NCBI GenBank assembly: GCA_905221605.1
Contig: CAJNDS010000776.1
Location: forward strand, 1-64,000
Direction of reading: 5' to 3'
Source of the DNA: Symbiodinium natans
Taxonomy: Eukaryota; Sar; Dinophyceae; Suessiales; Symbiodiniaceae
Length of the DNA stretch: 64,000 bases
The notes beneath the pieces were generated by a model. The model did no database searches and had not been told where the DNA came from. It saw nothing but the letters and a program-made list of their open reading frames with translations. A program made the position numbers and the translations under genes. Positions 57,176 through 64,000 of the stretch are shown here, piece by piece. Position 1 is the stretch's first letter. The number at the start of each line of letters is the position of its first letter.

Positions 57176-57642
57176 ATTCAACCCCAGCTTGTCCGTAGTT
57201 AGAGCCATCTGTGTGTCAGTGCAAGGTGAGTCTCTCCCTTGCTGCTAGGCTGAGCAGCAAGTGAGTCTCTCCTTGTTCCCTCCGGCCTCCGGCCTGGGGT
57301 CCCCCACACCACGGCGGGCAGAGAGCGATCTCGCACACCCGAGGTGCAGCGCTTTGGGGTAGCCGAGAGGGTTCCCTTGGAGGATCAATCAAGCCCTATT
57401 TACAAGCCGAGTTCGAGGAGCAGCCCAGTGCCCGTGACCTCACACCGGGGCAGAGGGTCACAAACCAACTCCGCGCTTTGGCTCGTTGGTCTAAGACCAG
57501 GAACGACTGGATCGTCGACGCTGGGAAACTTCTGTCGGAGGCCTGCCGGCAGAAGTGGTGTGCCGAACTCAATAAGTCCAACATCTGAGCCCTTCCTTCA
57601 GGCTAGGAGCCTCTGTTTTCTACTTGGCTCTTCCTGACCAAG
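57176..57642. other. LINE 5' untranslated region
   Basis: Contains repeated GTGAGTCTCTCCYT words (about 57226 and 57261) and no gene I can support. A 97-codon frame at 57344-57637 has no recognised content. Confidence 0.5.
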
Positions 57643-58605
57643 ATGAGCTTCACAACCTGCGAGCATTGCTATACAGGATGGGTTCCTCGCCAGGACCTAG
57701 CTTGGTATCCCACCTGTTGGCATTGTGGTAAACCGTGGAAAAAGAAGCCAAAGAAAACGGGGGATTGGTCCTGGGGCACAGAGAGGAAGTGGACGCCAGA
57801 GCGGGTGAGAATCTCCCCAAAAGCTCAAAAGGGCATCAGAGCAGTGAAGGCCCTAGATCAGGCATGGCAGCACCTGGACGAAGGAGCCCGGACTGCGTTA
57901 GAAGCCGCAGGCTGGACCCCGACGCACCCGCAACCACCCCCGGGCCTGGAAGCCAGAGGAGCCATGTCCGATCAAGAATACAAGGAGGCCGCTCAGAGCC
58001 TGTGGAACGGAGCAGATGAAGCAGCCAAGATTCTGCTCAAGGAAGCAGGCATAGAGGAGCCCAAGGATGAGCAAATGGAGGAGGTTCCACCAAAAGTGCG
58101 ACTTCAGAAAACAATGGCGGCCTACAAACAGAACACGAATGAGCTTCGCTCGCTCATTGCCAAGAAGGTTCAGCTCCAAAGCCGCACCGAAAGGCTCAAG
58201 GAACAGTTTGAGCAGAGTATGAAAGAACTTGCAGCAATGTCGGAGAAAATCGCCCAGAAAGAGCAGGACATCCTCAAGATCCAATCTGCAGTCAAGGAGC
58301 AGGTTGAAAAGGAGGATCAACCAAAGCAGGCCGTTGAAGCCAGCAGGCTCCTAAGATGTGCCGGCATTGCCCTCACGCCTGAGCAGCAGGCGCAGCTGAA
58401 CAGGCATTTCAGACATGAGGCCGAAGAAGGGGAGCCCCAGAATTTCCCCACCTGGAAGAAGGAGGTGGGAGTACCGGCCGAGTTGATAGGTGCTGCCCTT
58501 CCAGAGGGAACAGAGTTCGGCCCGACAAGAAGAAGATTGGATTTTCGGAGTAGCCCGACCGAGGGTCGAGCTACTCCCCTTGAAAGTCAGGATGAGCATC
58601 TGTAG
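57643..58605 (+). CDS. LINE ORF1 protein (zinc motif plus coiled coil)
   Basis: 320 residues. The N-terminus has two CxxC pairs, CEHC (residues 6-9) and CWHC (25-28), followed by a Lys-rich stretch, a zinc-ribbon-like RNA-binding start. Residues about 140-230 form a Lys/Glu/Gln/Leu-rich coiled coil (QSRTERLKEQFEQSMKELA). A short helical domain follows (LTPEQQAQLNRHFRH). Zinc knuckle and coiled coil suit an ORF1 nucleic-acid chaperone that coats LINE RNA. The Met at 57643 is the first that precedes the CxxC pairs. The stop lies 99 bp before the ORF2 start. Confidence 0.75.
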   Translation: MSFTTCEHCYTGWVPRQDLAWYPTCWHCGKPWKKKPKKTGDWSWGTERKWTPERVRISPKAQKGIRAVKALDQAWQHLDEGARTALEAAGWTPTHPQPPPGLEARGAMSDQEYKEAAQSLWNGADEAAKILLKEAGIEEPKDEQMEEVPPKVRLQKTMAAYKQNTNELRSLIAKKVQLQSRTERLKEQFEQSMKELAAMSEKIAQKEQDILKIQSAVKEQVEKEDQPKQAVEASRLLRCAGIALTPEQQAQLNRHFRHEAEEGEPQNFPTWKKEVGVPAELIGAALPEGTEFGPTRRRLDFRSSPTEGRATPLESQDEHL

Positions 58606-58704
58606 GGCACAGGGCCACAGTGGAGTGAGGCGCGGCACTCCCTCTGGCAAGGGCCCGCAGCGTACGCGTCACAGTTTTGCAGTCTAGCAGGTGGATGTGC
58701 ACCT

Positions 58705-60318
58705 TTGGAGCAGCCAGTTTTTCTGCCCCCTCAGGAGGGTTACAGGCTTCGGCGCCATTGGAGACCGAAGCAAGGAGGCAAGGAGACCCAGGGCAGTCAG
58801 GGCCCGCGACTGAGCCCTGTGGTCAAATATGTTCTAAACAGGCTGGACTCCGCCTGCAAGACTTACACGACCATGGCTCATGATGAGCAAGCCCCAGTTC
58901 CCACACAAGGGTTTGGGGCGAAATTTTGCAGCACTCCGACTACTCTCGACTCTGACCGAGGAGCTACTCCCCTGCTCTTACCGGCGGATACGGAGCATGA
59001 AGAGAGTTTCTCCTTCAGCACGCAGGAGCAGCCTGTTTGTGCAGAAGGTACGGCTAGTGTAAACAAGTGGCTTTCGAGGAGTAGGAGAAAGACCACTCCC
59101 AGAAAGACAGCACTGGCCTTTGTTAAAGCGGAGTCGCAAGTTGGCCTCAGTGGCCCCAAATTCTTTCCCGCGTCTTTGCTAGATGATAGCGACATGACGC
59201 AAACCCCAGCAACTTGTACAGCTTCAGTGGGAACCAGACTACCTTCAGGGCATACTGGTCAAAAAACCAGGAAGAAGCATGCCCTCGTGGAACCACGAAA
59301 CCGAAAGCAAGCCAAGCTGTGGCACAAGTTAGAGGTTCAACTCGACGGACAGCACGCTATCAGTGCCGAAGCCGAAGAGACAATCATTGAACTAGCGGAC
59401 CAAGCCCCTCAGAACGAAGGGCTATTGGAGCACTGGACCTTGGAGCAGCTTTTCAGCTGTGCTTCTCGAGGCCCGTCGGTAGGGGTATCACCCTTGAGGA
59501 TGGCTCTCAAGGACGTGCAACAGCAGCTAAGCCTTCCCTCCAAAGAACCACTTCAAATTCGCTCTTCCAATGTCACCAGCTGGAGGGCGGAAATTGTTAC
59601 CTGGCTTGACCAACTCAAGGAGCCGGTTGTGTGCCTTCAAGAAACCCACCTTATCGGAGACTCAAGAGAATCAGCGGCCCGGAAAGCAGCTCGATGCGGC
59701 TATGAGTTGCATGGCGGGTCGGGCTCCCCTGGTCAAGGGAAAGGAGTCCTCGGAGGTACGGGGATCTTGGTCCGTAAGCATTGGCAAGCCCGGTTCTTGA
59801 ATCATGTTTCTTTTGAGGGGGGCGGTTTCACTGCAGTTGCGGTCAGAACTAGACAGGCGGAGATTGCATGTTTCAGCGTCTACTTGCGGTCAGGTGTAGC
59901 GTATGATTCGCACCCTAATGCTGAAATCCTGTCCCGCCTAATGGCAACTATAAAGGCTCACTCCGGGCACTGGTTTGCCATAGGGGATTGGAATGTGGCT
60001 CCAGAGGAGCTCCTGGCCAGCAACATCCTCAGTGAACTTCAGGCCTACCCGATTGTGACTGGGCAGGCTACGTGTGATAGTGGCAACGAACTTGACTACT
60101 GCATCTGCAGCAGCAAGCTCAGGAGCATCTCCAGCATCGCTGCAGATTGGACTGCTCCACATCGGCCCCACTCTAGCCTGATCCTCACTTGCGATACGAT
60201 GGGGGGCCAGTGTAAGGTTTTCCAGCTTCCTGCGTTTGGACCTGTTGGTGAAGTGGCAGGGTGTAGCAGGAAATTGCCGTGCATCACGCATATCAAGTGG
60301 ATGGGGCGAGATTTCTGA
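58705..60318 (+). CDS. LINE ORF2, N-terminal part: apurinic-type endonuclease
   Basis: Residues 1-280 are a linker with basic patches (SRSRRKTTPRKT, KTRKKHALVEPRNRKQAKLW). Residues about 285-510 are the endonuclease: SSNVTSW, VVCLQETHL (catalytic Glu), GGTGILVRKHW, FAIGDWNV (GDxN), ELDYCIC and PHRPHSSL (His). All key residues seem present. A one-base change near 60249-60253 puts the remaining protein in the next frame, so this frame ends at 60318. It would nick the target, here probably the TGATATATGTGA site. Confidence 0.8.
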   Translation: MEQPVFLPPQEGYRLRRHWRPKQGGKETQGSQGPRLSPVVKYVLNRLDSACKTYTTMAHDEQAPVPTQGFGAKFCSTPTTLDSDRGATPLLLPADTEHEESFSFSTQEQPVCAEGTASVNKWLSRSRRKTTPRKTALAFVKAESQVGLSGPKFFPASLLDDSDMTQTPATCTASVGTRLPSGHTGQKTRKKHALVEPRNRKQAKLWHKLEVQLDGQHAISAEAEETIIELADQAPQNEGLLEHWTLEQLFSCASRGPSVGVSPLRMALKDVQQQLSLPSKEPLQIRSSNVTSWRAEIVTWLDQLKEPVVCLQETHLIGDSRESAARKAARCGYELHGGSGSPGQGKGVLGGTGILVRKHWQARFLNHVSFEGGGFTAVAVRTRQAEIACFSVYLRSGVAYDSHPNAEILSRLMATIKAHSGHWFAIGDWNVAPEELLASNILSELQAYPIVTGQATCDSGNELDYCICSSKLRSISSIAADWTAPHRPHSSLILTCDTMGGQCKVFQLPAFGPVGEVAGCSRKLPCITHIKWMGRDF

Positions 60319-63300
60319 TGAAGTCTCGGTGGCATTTGCCGCCCTGGCACAAGAGTGTTCGGCAACGGTGTGTCCCGAAGAAACCGCCGTCCGGGGCATC
60401 ACCTTGTCATTGAAACACGGTCGACTTCTGGCCCCGTCCAAAGTCTATAAGTACACGGACAATCATGCAAAATGGCAGAGGCTGCAGGTCTGGACAAATA
60501 AAACCCCCCAAAAAATCATCAAAGCCGATGAGCTCGAGAACCTGTTGTCAGGCCTGATTGATTCCGAGGCCCAGGAAATCAATGGCGACAAACAGGCAAA
60601 GATCAAATCCCTTCTCGCCGGGGAAGACGACATCGATACCCGCAAGTGGATCGAGGACGAAGCCTCAAAGGCCCAAAAGGAGCACGTCCGTTGCGATAAG
60701 GAGCGTTACAAGGAGTGGCTTGACGGCGCCGTTCAGAAAGGAATGAGGCCTCTCTTCCGTGCCATGAAAAGCCATGAATCTGGTCTGGATAGGCCTTTCC
60801 AAACAATGGAACCCATGCTACGTCCATACTGCCGATTGGCCCAGTGGCAACCGATATGGCAAGGAGAGTTCGAGCCTGTTCCAACCGTTTTTCCCCTACT
60901 GCTCGAAGAAGCCAAGCGAGAGGCCGAGCTACTCCCTCCGCTAGACCCGCTGGCAATCATGCTCCGCATCAAACGTCTGCCTCTGAAAGCCCCAGGACCA
61001 GATGGATGGACGATTCCCTTCCTTAAAGCCCTGCCTGAAAACCGGGTCGAGGATCTCACCCATTTCTTTCACCTTGTGGAAAAAACCGGCCAGGCCCCGC
61101 ATCAGTGGTGTACCACTCAGGTCACCATGCTTGTTAAGTCGGAAGAGCTTGAACGCCCGATTGCTTTATGCCATGTAGCGTACAAGCTTTGGACCCAAGC
61201 CAGGTACAACCTGGTGGCTGAATGGATAGCCCGCTTTGAGCTAGTAGCTCCGTGGGACGCGGCCCGCCCAGGACAAGCTTGTTTGGACATTTCTGTCCGC
61301 AGAGTCTTCCTCTCCGAAATCAGCCGTTCGAGAGGTTTAAGTCGGGTGAGTATTTTCATCGACCTCACGACCTTTTATGAGACAGTCGAGCATGAGCTGT
61401 TGATCCAACAAGCCAAAATCCTGGGTTTCCCCCAGGTCGTCCTCAATATAGCGCTCCAGATATATCGAGGCGAAAGACTGATCTCCTCTGAGGGTCGAGT
61501 TTCTCACCCCTTATGGGCCAGCAGGGGCATAATGGCAGGCTGCCCCATAGCCCCTGCCCTGGCAAAGCTGGCACTGTTTCCCACTTGCCAGAAAGTTTAC
61601 CAGTCGAACCGGATCCAGTCCATGGATGTATGGCTGGATGACATCTCTGTCGATGTCGAGCACCGCGAACCGCAGACAGCAGCAAAGCAGGCGCTTGCAG
61701 TGTTCCGCACGCTTCAGTCGGAGCTAGGAGCAGCCAAGCTGCAGCTCAGCATCCGGAAGTCCGCTTTTGTATGCTCTGATGGGTCTGCGGAAAAAGAACT
61801 CCGTATCAGGAGAAAGGTCAAAGAGCCGCAGGTGCAAAGTCTCGTCAAAGACCTGGGGGCGGATTCGTCTGGAGGCCGAAGGAGGCGGGTAAAGACCTCA
61901 AACAGCCGCATTCAGAAAGCGGTCAAGAGGAGCGGCAAACTTCATCGGTTAGGGCTAGGCCAGAAAAAGCATGCGATTCGCGCTTTTAAAACCAGCGCCT
62001 TTACGGCGGGCACCTGGGGGCACCAGGCCCAAGGGCTATCTCCAAAGAGAATGAAGGTGGTGAGGGGAATGGCGGTGTCCCACTCCACCAGACTGGCGCT
62101 TGGTTCAGCGGACGTGGTCTTTGATATGGGCGAGTTTAATGTCCAAGACCCGGTTATCCGCATCGTTCTGGAACACTGGGACAGCCTAAGCCGGTGCGTT
62201 GCTATCAATGGCCCGTGCGCGCCACGCTTTCAACAAGCATGGGGGGTAACGTGGAAAAGACTTGCGAGAGCGGCTCACCCCTGGAGACTAGCAGCAGGCC
62301 CGATTGCAGCTATGGTGTGCTATCTTCGCGACATGGGTTTTGAAGCTCCCACCATGGAAGTCTGGTCGAGGCCAGACCTCACCATTAGACTCGAGTGGGG
62401 AAACGCCATAACGGCACGGCAGGTGAAGGAGCAGCTGCGCGGAGCCATGCTGCGCGATCGTTGGGGGCGAATTGCAAACCAGCACGGCGGCGGAGGAGCC
62501 GAGCATGGTTTAGATTGGTCGACCCACAGGAGCCTGCTAAGAAAGGCCAAAGGGAACACTCTAAAGGTAACAGGGCTACGCATGGTCTGGCAAGGCGCTG
62601 TAGCCTTCAACGGACATGGAGGGCACGCGGTGTGCACGCGGTGCGGTGGGGCCAACTCCTTCGTGCATGCGCTCCACACTTGCCCTGCGTGGGCAGCGCA
62701 CGACATTGGCCCCGACCCTGAGTGGAGGAGTAGGGTGGATGCACCAGAATGTTTCTGGCTGAGAGGGCTAGTCCCAGCCCCGCTTACCAGGCACCCTGAC
62801 CACCCTCCCTTGGCCCTTGAAACCCTTGTTGAGGGAAACCTTGAAGCAGCGGCACTGAGTTGCCAACCTGTCTGGTTTGGTACAGACGGATCAGGAGGAC
62901 CACAGGCCTCCGATCCCAGGCTCAGAATGGCAACCTGGAGCTTAGTTGCCATACAGCGCAAGGACGGCCATCTGCCGGCATGCTGCTGGCAAGGCCCGGA
63001 GCCGGATCCAGCCTACAAGATTGTGGGGTATGCGGTGGGAGCCCTTCAGGTAGGTTTCACGGTCAATGACGCCGAGTCAAAGGCACTTGACTTCCTTTTG
63101 GGCCTGTCCAACCAAAACAATTTTGTTGCCTGCGATAGCAAAATTGCGCTCACCAGACTTAAAAACCCCAACGCCCATTTCCTTTGGCCTAGTTTATGGA
63201 CCGCAGGTCAGGATGACCGCAACAGATTAAAACCGGTCTGGACAAAAGGGCACTTAACCAAAGAGGAGCACGCAGCCAGGCATGGCGCAGGCTCCCTATG

Positions 63301-64000
63301 GGCCTGGGAAGCCAACAGACATGCAGACTGGCTGTGCGGTCAGAAGGCCAAAGAGATTCTGTCACAAGAGCATGTGGCAAAAGTCAAGCAAATTGACAGC
63401 ACTGCACGAGAGATCTCCACTTTCTTAGGAAAGCGAGCTGAGTTCCTCCTCGCCAACTGCCCGCTGCCCTCAGCTAATGAGGTCAAATTTGAGAGAAAGG
63501 CTAAGGCCAAGGCCGCGCCTCCCCCCAAAAAAGGACCCAATAAAAAACAGCTTCTTTTGCATGCAGTCAAGGAGGCGAGTCCTCAGACCATGCACAATTG
63601 GAAAATCTCTAGCGGTGAAAGCACCAACAACCTGTGCATTAAGTGTGAAGGGTGCGGGCTTTACGTGCAACAAGTCGATCCGCATGAGGTGGTTGTGCAC
63701 GTTCTTCAGTTCCCGTGCCAGAGTCTGCCTGTGCCCACCTCGACTCCGTGGGGCTTTCATGTGTCTCACCACATGATCAACCTTGGAGAGTCAGTGGTAT
63801 GCAAAAAGTGTGGCGCTTTCCAAGCTGTCAGAATCCTAAAGGCCAAACCGGGATGTCAAGGAAGGTGCAGCCAGGTCTGCAAGAAGCCTAATAGCAAATT
63901 CCAGGAAGCCCAAAAAAGAAGCCTAGACCCCAAGGCAGGCGTGAAAGCCTTCTTTGGCTTGAGGCAGAGTTGCTCGCCCCATCCCGCAGCCGTTGTGCCT
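60250..64000 (+). CDS. LINE ORF2, RT-RNase H part (open to window end)
   Basis: The open frame continues to base 64000 with no stop (about 1250 codons). The RT has PLKAPGPDGWTIPFLK (about 60985), motif A SIFIDLTTFYETVEH (about 61352), motif B GIMAGCPIAP, and motif C WLDD (61631-61642) where most LINEs have YADD or FADD. A CTRCGG...HALHTCPAW zinc motif follows (about 62637). RNase H: WFGTDGSGG (about 62876), DAESKALDF, VACDSKIA, and RHADWL (about 63317). Further on are CIKCEGCG (about 63638) and CKKCGAF (about 63800) zinc-ribbon-like motifs. The gap from the previous block is a single frameshift, so the copy is nearly intact. Confidence 0.8.

Larger units (their letters stand above)
57059..64000 (+). 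mobile_element. LINE (non-LTR retrotransposon) with SL at its 5' end, incomplete at window edge
   Basis: Starts with a spliced leader, then about 560 bp of leader, ORF1 (57643-58605) and ORF2 (58705 onward: endonuclease, RT, RNase H, zinc motifs). One frameshift near 60250 separates the endonuclease from the RT; otherwise the coding is open to the window end. The first ~105 bp after the leader match the 2.5-kb units. The target site is the same 12-mer. Its 3' end lies outside. Confidence 0.85.

Noticed and set aside
58192-58201. GGCTCAAG inside LINE ORF1 as a second leader relic
   Set aside because: It lies in the coiled-coil coding sequence and upstream bases do not match the leader.

Overview
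The window reads as nuclear DNA of a dinoflagellate. The strongest evidence is a near-complete dinoflagellate spliced-leader (DinoSL) sequence at 57059-57078, with shortened relics of it at the start of each unit of a tandem array. Supporting signs are TTTAGGG-type telomere-like repeats, a tandemly repeated gene with tiny introns, and density almost wholly made of decayed Ty1/copia, LINE and other reverse-transcriptase elements. There is no operon structure, and I found no rRNA, tRNA or CRISPR. The species cannot be named from this sequence.

Layout. 1-2735 is low-complexity DNA: C-rich imperfect tandem repeats, a GA-rich tract, a poly-G run and telomere-like repeats. 3479-4754 holds a weak hypothetical plus-strand gene. 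5090-7950 is a head-to-tail minus-strand array of a multi-pass membrane-protein gene: one intact five-exon copy (7031 down to 5424) flanked by broken copies. 8000-8640 has short tandem duplications. 8716-9990 is a composite of decayed integrase and reverse-transcriptase fragments. 10302-22345 is a long decayed non-LTR retrotransposon (endonuclease, RT, C2H2 fingers) that seems interrupted at about 13608-14560. 22410-31319 is a complete minus-strand Ty1/copia element with LTRs, a 5-bp target duplication, PBS and polypurine tract. 31325-32678 is a spacer. 32679-44181 is a second, plus-strand copia element, broken by frameshifts and by a repeat-rich block (about 36070-39980). 44170-57045 is an array of five roughly 2.5-kb units plus one short truncated unit. 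From 57059 to the window end is a LINE (ORF1, then ORF2 with endonuclease, RT and RNase H) that runs off the edge.

How the parts relate. Both copia elements share an unusual C-terminal domain after RNase H with methyltransferase-like motifs. The 3' LTR of the second copia element begins at 44170 with the same 12 bases as its 5' LTR at 32679, but is cut at once by the array. The same 12-mer separates every unit, and each unit starts with a DinoSL relic of different length. I read this as repeated target-primed insertion of spliced-leader-tagged transcripts into one site at the LTR edge. The full-length LINE shares its first ~105 bases with the 2.5-kb units, so it may be the autonomous partner. 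Each full unit keeps an intact 305-codon zinc-binding-type ORF and a UUCG-type hairpin near its 3' end.
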